DNA of 50,308 nucleotides from the NCBI GenBank assembly GCA_017628025.1, contig JAGBZX010000029.1, positions 1-50,308 on the forward strand, in the 5' to 3' direction. This stretch comes from Kiritimatiellia bacterium. GTDB lineage: Bacteria > Verrucomicrobiota > Kiritimatiellia > RFP12 > UBA1067. The notes under the pieces are model-generated. The model ran no database searches and had not been told where the DNA came from. It was given only the letters and a program-made list of their open reading frames with translations. A program made the translations under genes and the position numbers. Positions 1-7,500 of this stretch are shown here, one piece after another; the stretch's first letter is position 1, and the number at the start of each line of letters is the position of its first letter.

Positions 1-20
1 AACCCCAAAGAAACCTAAGC

Positions 21-66
21 AAAAACCGCGGCAAATATATCGCTACTAGGGCGGTTTTTGTCTTTT
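21..66. terminator. Terminator-like hairpin at left edge
   Basis: Complementary arms at 21-29 (AAAAACCGC) and 51-59 (GCGGTTTTT) enclose a loop of about 21 nt and are followed by a T-rich run (60-69). It probably ends a transcript entering from the left. The long loop makes it weaker than a typical intrinsic terminator. The stretch from here to the pseudogene at 393 holds no gene I can support. Confidence 0.5.
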
Positions 67-261
67 TTACCTATTTTTTCGGTAAAAAAGCTAGAATCTT
101 GGCATTTGTTGGGCGAAGAGCTGCTTTTTTTGAGCAAAAACAGTTTGCATCTAGCTGAAGTGTCGTTCAGGAAATCTTTTTGTCCTTTTTCGAGGGGAGA
201 TTTAGACTTTTTAAGAGATCTTTTAAGAAGTTTTTGCGTGCTGCAAAGACGGTAAGATTTT

Positions 262-292
262 TAAAATGAGAATTATGTGCGGAAAAATCTTG
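262..292 (-). repeat. Dispersed repeat copy A (inverted relative to copy C)
   Basis: This 31-nt segment is the exact reverse complement of 50158-50188. A 21-nt core (TTTTCCGCACATAATTCTCAT on the - strand here, less its last base in length terms) also recurs at 38442-38462. All three copies are intergenic. Its function is unknown; a protein-binding site or a small dispersed element are both possible. Confidence 0.7.
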
Positions 293-440
293 GGGGATTT
301 AGAGATGGATGATATTAGAAATTAGGGGTAGATAATGGCAGGTGGATAATTTATACAACTACCGACCTAGAGCATAGTCTCTTGCCAATGTTTTAAGGAA
401 CACCGTAATATGCGCCTGCCTCAGCTCGAGTTATTGCGGT

Positions 441-546
441 GATCGTATCAGCGTTACCGACAATTGAAACAGCATTTGCGAAGGATATGCTCTGTCCTCC
501 CATTGTCTGATCGTATCAGAGTAACCGACAATTGAAACAGCATTTG
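441..546. repeat. Imperfect direct repeat, 68-bp offset
   Basis: Bases 441-478 recur at 509-546 with two or three mismatches (GATCGTATCAG, then ACCGACAATTGAAACAGC). Both encode the C-terminal ADP-ribosylglycohydrolase motif on the - strand, so this is an internal duplication in the pseudogene. Confidence 0.8.
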
Positions 547-629
547 TAATTGTCATAATATTGTCGTCTCTGAACAAATATTTATCTGGGTCAAGAAAAT
601 CAAATCCTTTTGATTTAAAATACGTCCAA

Positions 630-729
630 TCGTATTTGGATCTAACAATATCACCAACGATAAATTACCGGTATTGCGAGTGAAAATCCCTTTCATTCGT
701 ATTTGGATCTAACAATATCACCAACGATA
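630..729. repeat. Direct repeat, 67-bp offset
   Basis: Bases 630-662 recur identically at 697-729 (TCGTATTTGG, then ATATCACCAACGATA). Both encode the N-terminal motif of the pseudogene on the - strand. Confidence 0.85.
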
Positions 730-781
730 GCACCTATCATAATTTCTTCAAGCTATAGCGCGATAAAGTGTATTGTTCCTC

Positions 782-821
782 GCTTTCGACTCGCCGAGTC
801 GAAAGCTCAGCTTTGCTGAGC
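782..821 (-). terminator. Tandem hairpins after tmRNA 3' end
   Basis: On the - strand, immediately downstream of the tmRNA CCA end, two perfect hairpins follow: 821-805 (GCTCAG/CTGAGC) and 806-782 (12-bp arms). There is no strong U-tract, so Rho-independent termination is plausible but not certain. The hairpins could also mark the 3' processing boundary of tmRNA. Confidence 0.55.
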
Positions 822-827
822 GAAGTC

Positions 828-1180
828 TGGTGGAGGTGAGGGGAGTCGAACCCCTGTCCGAAACGGCTTCAACCGAGCATCTACGCGTGTATCTGGTCTT
901 TAATCTCGAATGAGGTACGCCGGCCAAGCAGGCTTATCATCATTCATCCGTTCGCTTCGGCACCTTGCAGCGTCCGAGCGGAGAACCCTGCAACGTGATC
1001 TGCTATAGTTATGCCTAGGCGCTCAGCAGACATCGGCGCTTCGACATGCGGCCTTTAATTAGGCGGCAAGAGCGTAATCGTTGTTCGCAATTACTTTTTT
1101 TCTCGTTTTTTACGTGGCCAACGAGAATCCACGACGCGCAACCCGACCTCTACACATTCCGTCGAAACCGGATCACCCCC
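828..1180 (-). ncRNA. ssrA: Transfer-messenger RNA (tmRNA)
   Basis: tmRNA rescues ribosomes stalled on broken messages and tags the unfinished protein for proteolysis, working with SmpB. The - strand begins GGGGGTGATCCGG and TTTCGACGGAA, the usual tmRNA 5' end. It closes with GGGGTTCGACTCCCC as T-arm, then an acceptor strand ending in CCA at 828. The first seven bases (GGGGGTG) pair with CACCTCC before ACCA. The tag frame lies at 1088-1059: GCG AAC AAC GAT TAC GCT CTT GCC GCC TAA, giving A-NNDYALAA. The length of about 353 nt fits a one-piece tmRNA with CCA encoded. It has its own extended -10 promoter on the - strand. Confidence 0.96.
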
Positions 1181-1196
1181 AGTAAAATTTTCGCGT

Positions 1197-1225
1197 ATTA
1201 TACCAAAATAGAATTCTTTTATCAA
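1197..1225 (-). promoter_or_regulatory. Promoter of ssrA
   Basis: On the - strand, -35 TTGATA (1225-1220), a 17-bp spacer and -10 TATAAT (1202-1197) preceded by TGG give an extended -10 promoter. Predicted start is near 1190, about 10 nt before the mature tmRNA 5' end. Confidence 0.85.
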
Positions 1226-1254
1226 TTGACACTTATTAAGAGTGATGATATAAT
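1226..1254 (+). promoter_or_regulatory. Promoter of the 1285 beta-helix gene
   Basis: TTGACA (1226-1231), a 17-bp spacer and TATAAT (1249-1254) preceded by TGA form a near-perfect sigma-70-type promoter. Its -35 directly abuts the -35 of the divergent ssrA promoter, with no base between them. Confidence 0.88.
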
Positions 1255-1284
1255 TTATCCAAACTAAAAGAAAGGTTGTTTGCT

Positions 1285-2439
1285 ATGGTGTCTTTAAGTA
1301 AAAGAGATTTTCTTACTGCCGCAGCAGGCTTTGGCGCTACGATGATTGTGCCAGAAGCACTTGCTACCGAAAAAAAAGAAGTTACCCCTGATTCTGTTTT
1401 TAATGTGAAGGCTTTTGGTGCTAAAGGAGATGGCGTAACATCTGATACAAAGGCTATACAAGCAGCGCTTGATGCCGCGGGCAAAGTTTCTGGTACGGTA
1501 TGGGTTCCAGCAGGCACCTATCTATGTCACGACCTTAAGGTTCCCGAACATGTTACTATAAAAAGCGATCCTGCGTGGATTTTTGCACCAGATACAAAAG
1601 GTGCAGTGCTTAAACTCGATAATCCAAATGCTTCCTGCTTGATAAATGTTACAAGATCTTATGGCGCTCGTATTTACGGTCTTACATTGCAAGGTATACC
1701 AAAGACACCAAAACCAGTGCATGGAATATATATAAACAACGAAAAGGATTTTTCACCAAAGGAAGATTCGTTAGTCGTTGACAATGTTAAAGTTCAATAT
1801 TTTTCAGGTAATGGCATATATCTTAAGCGCGCGTGGCTCTTCCTTATCAGGCACAGCCAGTGCTATCGCAATGGTATGTGTGGCGTGATGCTATATGGGT
1901 GGGACGGCTTTGTTTGCGACAACCAGTTCTCCTTAAATGGAATGCACGGGTTTGGGTGTGATAAAGTTGGCGCGGCAATTATGTTCACAGGCAATAGGCT
2001 TGAATGGAATAAAGGCCATGGACTTAGGCTTTGTGAATGGGCTACATGGAATGTTACAGGTAACTCGTTTGATCGTAACCATGGCGCAGGGCTATACGCT
2101 TGTCGATTAAATGCCTCTACCTTTACTGGTAATACCTTTAATCGCAACGGACGAGATCCATCAACCGTCACTGGCGGCGGTGCACAGTCGTGTCAGATTT
2201 ATCTTGAAAGTTGCCGCGGCATAACTTGCACTGGTAACGTTGGTCTAGCTGGTCGTGACGATGGCGGCGGCGGAGAGCTTACTCCTCGCGTTGCTATTGT
2301 TGCTAAGAAAATGCAATACAGTATAGTTAAAGACAATGCTTTTGCTATGGGCTTTACCGAGAAACTATACGAAGATCTCGGTGGCCATGGCACCGATTAT
2401 ATCTATAAAGATAATGTCGGCTATCCGGCAAAGTCCTAA
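1285..2439 (+). CDS. Secreted pectate-lyase-3-type right-handed beta-helix protein
   Basis: A 384-residue exported protein. The N-terminus SKRDFLTAA (5-13) resembles a twin-arginine signal in its KR form, followed by a hydrophobic stretch and a likely cleavage after ALA-27. Residues 41-66 (NVKAFGAKGDG, then SDTKAIQAAL) are the classic start of the pectate-lyase-3/rhamnogalacturonase fold. From about 85 to 370, repeated GN-x-F/I-x-x-N-x-x-G turns (for example NSFDRNHGAGLY) indicate a parallel beta-helix, typical of polysaccharide-active enzymes. The ATG at 1285 is preferred over TTG 1276 because AAAGAAAGG ends 9 nt before it. The TonB receptor starts 8 nt after the stop, so the two are probably co-transcribed. 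Substrate and catalytic residues cannot be assigned. Confidence 0.82.
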   Translation: MVSLSKRDFLTAAAGFGATMIVPEALATEKKEVTPDSVFNVKAFGAKGDGVTSDTKAIQAALDAAGKVSGTVWVPAGTYLCHDLKVPEHVTIKSDPAWIFAPDTKGAVLKLDNPNASCLINVTRSYGARIYGLTLQGIPKTPKPVHGIYINNEKDFSPKEDSLVVDNVKVQYFSGNGIYLKRAWLFLIRHSQCYRNGMCGVMLYGWDGFVCDNQFSLNGMHGFGCDKVGAAIMFTGNRLEWNKGHGLRLCEWATWNVTGNSFDRNHGAGLYACRLNASTFTGNTFNRNGRDPSTVTGGGAQSCQIYLESCRGITCTGNVGLAGRDDGGGGELTPRVAIVAKKMQYSIVKDNAFAMGFTEKLYEDLGGHGTDYIYKDNVGYPAKS

Positions 2440-2447
2440 TAGATAAA

Positions 2448-4409
2448 ATGATGCCGCGACTTGTCGCTGGATTGTACGCGGCTATATTTGCCTCGCTTAA
2501 TTTGTCGGCAAATAGTGACACTAATAGTGTTCATTATTTGCCGAAGGTTGTTGTTTATGCTTCACGCTTAGATGAAAATATAAATGACATGCCGGCAACT
2601 ATTTTTACTCCAAAAAGTATCGCTCAGAGCGGAGCGCGTGATTTGCCGCAGTTATTAAATAAATCTTCCGGCGTTGATATTCACTCAATGGGCGGAAATC
2701 CTCTGCTAACTTCAATAGCAATTCGCGGGTTTGGAGATAATGCATTTAGCCGTATAAAGTTTATCTTTGATGGTGAGCATTTGAATAATGTAGATATGAG
2801 CACTCCCAATCTTACGAGGATACCTCTAGCAGGGGTCGAGAGAGTGGAGTTTTTACGAGGACCTAATCCTGTTTTATATGGAGATGGAGCAGTAGCAGGA
2901 GTGGTTAAAGTTAAAAGCGATAGTGACGATTACGACGAATTAACGAAAATAACTGCTAGTGCTGGCTCTTATAATACATATGGCGTAAACTTACTTACTA
3001 AAGGCGGGATAGAAGAAGAAGGTGTTTTGTATGGCGTATCATATGATTATCAACGTTCAAGCGGATATCGCGAGAGAAGCGCCTATGGCATCCATACACT
3101 AAATTCAAATGTGCGAAAGAATTTTGAGAATGATTCAACATTCTCATTAAAAGTAAATTATCAAAATGCATCATACGAATTGCCAGGCGCTTTAACTTAT
3201 GATGAGTGGCAGGAAACACCTAATAAAGCAAAATACTTAGCTGACGCGGCAAGATTATGGAGCTTAGGCTTGTCTTTTGATTCAAAAATAAAAGTATCCG
3301 AAGATTCTGAGCTTAGGATAGATGGCTCTTTAGCACATAATTTTAGGCATGTTTTATATAACAGTTCAAATAGCGATTTAGAGTATGATATAGATTCTTT
3401 TCATCTTTCGCCACGCTATTTTCTGGAAAAAAATCTGCTAGGGCTTAAAAATGAATTTACAACGGGGCTTGAGTTTCGCTATGATCGATATTCAGAAAAT
3501 CATCCAATGAGTTATGGCACTAAAGTAAAGCGCTGTTTTACGAGAGACCGCTCGGCGTTTTTCGCTTTTAATGAGATAGAATGTAGTGAGAGTTTGTCGT
3601 TAAATGCTGGTGTTAGAGCAGAGAGAATTTACAATAAGTGCGCTAGATACAGCAATTTATCACAGTTTGACAGTATTGATTGGCAAGGTGATTACGAATT
3701 AGCTTTGGTGTATAGACTGGCAAATTGGGCCAAAACATATTTAAAAACAACTAGATTCCATCGCTCGGCATTCAGTGATGAGTTGTCATATACAGAGGAT
3801 GGAAAATTCTTAAAGCCCGAAAATGGTTATTCACTTGATATAGGAGCGGAGTTTGTTTTTTTGGAAGAATTCACATTTGATATTAATGGATATGGTACAT
3901 TAATGGAAGATGAAATATTTTATGATAGCGCGATTAAGCCGTTTGGGTATAATGTAAATAGCCCGGCGAAAACAAGGCGCGCGGGATTTGACGTTGCTAT
4001 TTCATGGTGCCGAGAGAAGGTTGCGGAAGTCAATCTAAGATATGGCGCTGTTTATGCTGATTTTGCTAGCGGCATGTATAAAAATAATAAAATTCCATTT
4101 GTTCCAAGTCACAGAGGGCGCGTAGAAGCTGGCGTGTGGATTAGTAATGATGTAGAGATCAAGGCTGGTGTTTCCTTTGTGGATAGCCAGTATCTTTCGG
4201 GTGACTTTGCGAACAGTGCCAAAGAACTAGATTCTTATTTGTTGACTGATATATCGGTATATTACGAGCCTTCGTGGGCAAAGAAATACCGATTCAAGGC
4301 TGTTATTGACAATCTTTTCGATACTAATTATTGTGATTATGCAGGAATTGGGTATTATTATCCAGCACTAGGGCGAAGTGTAGTTTTTACGCTTAGTCGC
4401 GAATTTTAA
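2448..4409 (+). CDS. TonB-dependent outer-membrane receptor
   Basis: A 653-residue receptor of the kind that imports scarce ligands through the outer membrane using TonB/ExbBD energy. A TonB-box-like stretch (PKVVVYASR, 32-40) precedes a plug domain. The plug is seen as DLPQLLNKSSGVDIH, SIAIRGFGDN and, from about 124, RIPLAGVERVEFLRGPNPVL followed by YGDGAVAG. The remainder is rich in alternating aromatic strands and ends in phenylalanine (SREF), as outer-membrane barrels do. The signal peptide is short (about 1-21). There is no clear Shine-Dalgarno site, and the gene is probably coupled to the beta-helix gene 8 nt upstream. The ligand (cobalamin, siderophore or glycan) cannot be told. Confidence 0.9.
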   Translation: MMPRLVAGLYAAIFASLNLSANSDTNSVHYLPKVVVYASRLDENINDMPATIFTPKSIAQSGARDLPQLLNKSSGVDIHSMGGNPLLTSIAIRGFGDNAFSRIKFIFDGEHLNNVDMSTPNLTRIPLAGVERVEFLRGPNPVLYGDGAVAGVVKVKSDSDDYDELTKITASAGSYNTYGVNLLTKGGIEEEGVLYGVSYDYQRSSGYRERSAYGIHTLNSNVRKNFENDSTFSLKVNYQNASYELPGALTYDEWQETPNKAKYLADAARLWSLGLSFDSKIKVSEDSELRIDGSLAHNFRHVLYNSSNSDLEYDIDSFHLSPRYFLEKNLLGLKNEFTTGLEFRYDRYSENHPMSYGTKVKRCFTRDRSAFFAFNEIECSESLSLNAGVRAERIYNKCARYSNLSQFDSIDWQGDYELALVYRLANWAKTYLKTTRFHRSAFSDELSYTEDGKFLKPENGYSLDIGAEFVFLEEFTFDINGYGTLMEDEIFYDSAIKPFGYNVNSPAKTRRAGFDVAISWCREKVAEVNLRYGAVYADFASGMYKNNKIPFVPSHRGRVEAGVWISNDVEIKAGVSFVDSQYLSGDFANSAKELDSYLLTDISVYYEPSWAKKYRFKAVIDNLFDTNYCDYAGIGYYYPALGRSVVFTLSREF

Positions 4410-4434
4410 ATTCGAAACAATAAAAACAAAATGA

Positions 4435-4464
4435 TTGACAACGACGAACTTTAAGTGTTATAAT
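4435..4464 (+). promoter_or_regulatory. Promoter of the 4507 gene
   Basis: TTGACA (4435-4440), an 18-bp spacer and TATAAT (4459-4464). The start is predicted near 4471, giving a leader of about 36 nt with AAAGGAG before the ATG. Confidence 0.82.
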
Positions 4465-4506
4465 TTAATCATAAAATAAGATTAGAGATTTTTCCAAAGG
4501 AGAAAT

Positions 4507-7500
4507 ATGAAACAATTAGTTGTGTTTGCGTTGACGATGCTTATCGGTAGTTCCTTTGCGGCAGATAAGTACTGGACAGGTGCTACGAGTGCAAGCGCGG
4601 CGCTAGCTGGTAACTGGTGTGATGATCCGGAACTAACACAAGTCTCTACCGCCGCGCCGACAGAAGGTGATAATATTTATCTAACGCAAGGCTCGGCTGC
4701 AATGACTTGGGATATAAATAATATTTCAGTAGGCTCATGGACGCAAAATGGCTATGCAGGCACTGTAACTTTTTATACAGGCAACAAGCAAGGAATATCT
4801 GTAAATGTTTATGGTTATCTTTCCGATGATGGAGTAACCAGGATTTTAAAAGCTACTGGTGATATCGTTTTAAATACAGGTACATGGACTACGCCAAATC
4901 AGCCATCAATGAGCTCCTCATATACGGCATGGAAGAACGGTCAAGGCGTGTACAGAATGATAGTTGATGTGGACGGTAAATTTACGCTCGGTGCAGATGC
5001 GAAAATTGATCTTACAAATAAAGGGTTTTTGTATAAACAAGGACCGGGAACAGGTACCTACAATAAGAGCTGCGGCACGCATGGAGGTATGGGTGCTAGT
5101 ACAAATTCTGACTCTCTTAATAAAAATTGTTATGGAGTGATTCATAGCCCTATCACGATCGGTTCTGGTAGCGGTAATCAAAATTATAATGGTGGCGGTG
5201 CAGTGCAAATGAAAGTTGGTGGAGTAGCAGAGATAAATGGATCAATAATAGTTACAGGGAAAAAGAGCAGATATCATGTTGGAGCCGGCGGCAGTATTTA
5301 TATTATAGCAAAGTCTCTTGTGGGGAGCGGCATGCTTAATGCAAATGGTGCTATCGGAGAAGATAACACTTATGACAGTGGTGGTGGCGGCGGTCGAATT
5401 GCAATAAAACTAACAGGAACGGACGCTTCAATTGATGCTTTCAGTGGTACTATTCAAGCCAAAGGCGGAGATTATTCTGGCAATAGTGCATTAAATGATG
5501 CAACGGGCGGCACAATTTATATTGAGGAGGCTTCTGATGTTCAGAAGTGCGGAACATTGATAATTGACGGCCTTAATGGAGGCAGTTCTGTTAAAGTCGT
5601 AGGTAAGGAGAGCTATACATTAATAAACGAAAGTATTTTAGATGGTGTTGTCCCTAAAAAAATAATCCTTCGCCCATACGCTAAACTAGGTTTAGCATTT
5701 AATGGTGAATATACTCTTCCGCCGTATGAGATAGATGCTACTAGTTCTGTTATAGTATGCCCAAGTTGCAATCTCGTTCTTGACAAACCATTAGATTTTA
5801 CGCTTTATTTAGGAGAAGCTGGTTCTACAGTCACTCCAGGAGAACCGCTTAACGGCGAGTTAGATTTAAATAGCGGAGTTAAGTTATATGTTGATAATAC
5901 TGCTACTATAAATGGTTCTTTTAGAATTAAAAGCGGTGGAACCTTAACGCATTTCAAAAATCAAGCTTCAAGAAAGATGAATCTTACTATTACTGGTGAT
6001 ATGACGGTCGAGGAGGGAGGAAGTGTAACGGCTACTGCATTAGGTAATGGAACGACTGGTCGTGCAGCCAAAAACGGCGGAGGTAGTTATGGCGGACGCT
6101 CAGGTAATAGTTTCCTTAAGTGCTATGGTTCAGTAAGGGAGCCAAATTCTTACGGAAGCCAAGGTTATGCTTCGGCGGCAACTGTCAACGGAGGAGGCCT
6201 TATTAGGTTTACTGTTAATGGCGATTTAATAATGAATGGAACAATAACTTGTAATGGCTCTAGTTCTAGTACTTACCCAGGCTCAGGCGGGTCTATTAAT
6301 ATAAAAGCAAAATCAATATCTGGCACAGGTAGCATTTCTGCTAATGGAGGAGCTTATACTGGTACTAAGACGGCGTCTAGTGGAGGTGGACGAATAGCTA
6401 TTCATTTGACGGGCGAGGGTGAAGATTTTAGTTCGTTTGATATATCAAAGATAACAGCTTATGGTGGGGTGAAGTCATCAACAAATATCGGAGGAGCTGG
6501 CACAGTATATTTAAAAAATGGTGATGAGGCCATTAATGAGGGTACTTTGATAATTAAAAACAAAGGAATTCCTACTTCGTATACAGATTTCATAACTGGG
6601 TCAGTTACCGATTTAGATGTCGGCAAGGTGCTGATTGAAAACGCCAGGCTTTTTGTTTCTAATACAACGGTAAAGGTAAGCAAAGGTTGGGAGACTTCGT
6701 CCACTGCGGTTCTCACGAGCGAGGAAAACGGCAATATTCAGCTCACAGGAGATGATGATTTTGTAATTAAAGGAATTAATGAATTTTATTCAATAAAGTG
6801 CGAGGTTCCTGGCAAGAAAATTAAATTTGGAACTACAGAGGGCGATGTTTTTTCAGTGTGCGAAGGAGGAATTATCGGGATTACCGGCACAGAGGAAAAG
6901 CCGATAGAACTTTTGCCAGCTGTAGAAGGCGAGACATGGCGCATCAAGTTGCCTACATCTAAACTTTCTGAGTTTAATATGCAGTATCTTCTTGTTGACA
7001 GGTCAGACGCTTCTTCCGGAGAAGCGATTATTTCAGCAGATTCTGCTGAGAAGACACAGGGATCAAACGTAAATTGGAGATTTGCTGCTATCGTTTACGG
7101 GGATGAAAATAAGTGGTTGGGAACTGCTAGCGCACAATGGAACGAGCCGTCAAACTGGAGTCTTGGGCGTGTTCCTGTAGAGACAGACAATATCACGATT
7201 TCACCTTCAGATAATACTCCAGAACTATCCGCTGATATAGTGGCGCTTGGATTTGTTGTTGAGGCAGGAGCGAAAGTTAAGTTATGTGGGTGTAATTTGA
7301 CTATTCAAGAAAATTTCAGTATTAACGGCATTATAGAGTGCAGTTCAAAAGAGCGTATAACGCTTGCTGGTAGTACTATTTCTATGGCATCAGGTTCTTT
7401 AGTGAGCGCGTATTCGACTGTAGTTATTACCGGCAGTGGAGAACAGAGCGTCAGTATGAACGCAAACCTATACGATCTTGTCGTTGAAAAAACAGGCGGT

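Larger units (their letters stand above)
393..740 (-). pseudogene. Decayed ADP-ribosylglycohydrolase gene
   Basis: Read on the - strand, the segment begins MIGAIVGDIVRSKYE at 740 and then meets TGA. A second copy of the same stretch restarts at about 662 and continues through KSKGFDFLDP and FRDDNIMT. These match the N-terminal signature of the ADP-ribosylglycohydrolase family (GAIIGDIVGS, KSK-F, F-DDTVMT). Directly after this the C-terminal family signature appears twice (NAVSIVGYSDTI and NAVSIVGNADTI, the latter followed by AYYGVP and a stop). The central catalytic body is missing and the frame is broken, so no active enzyme can be made. The two internal duplications have offsets of 67-68 bp (697-729 with 630-662; 509-546 with 441-478). 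The identification rests on motif recall, not a search. Confidence 0.75.

Noticed and set aside
58-255. A 65-codon + strand open frame at the left edge
   Set aside because: Starts with TTG inside the T-run of a terminator-like hairpin, has no ribosome site and shows no recognisable protein pattern.
1046-1267. A 73-codon + strand open frame
   Set aside because: It is antisense to the tmRNA gene and to the two divergent promoters.
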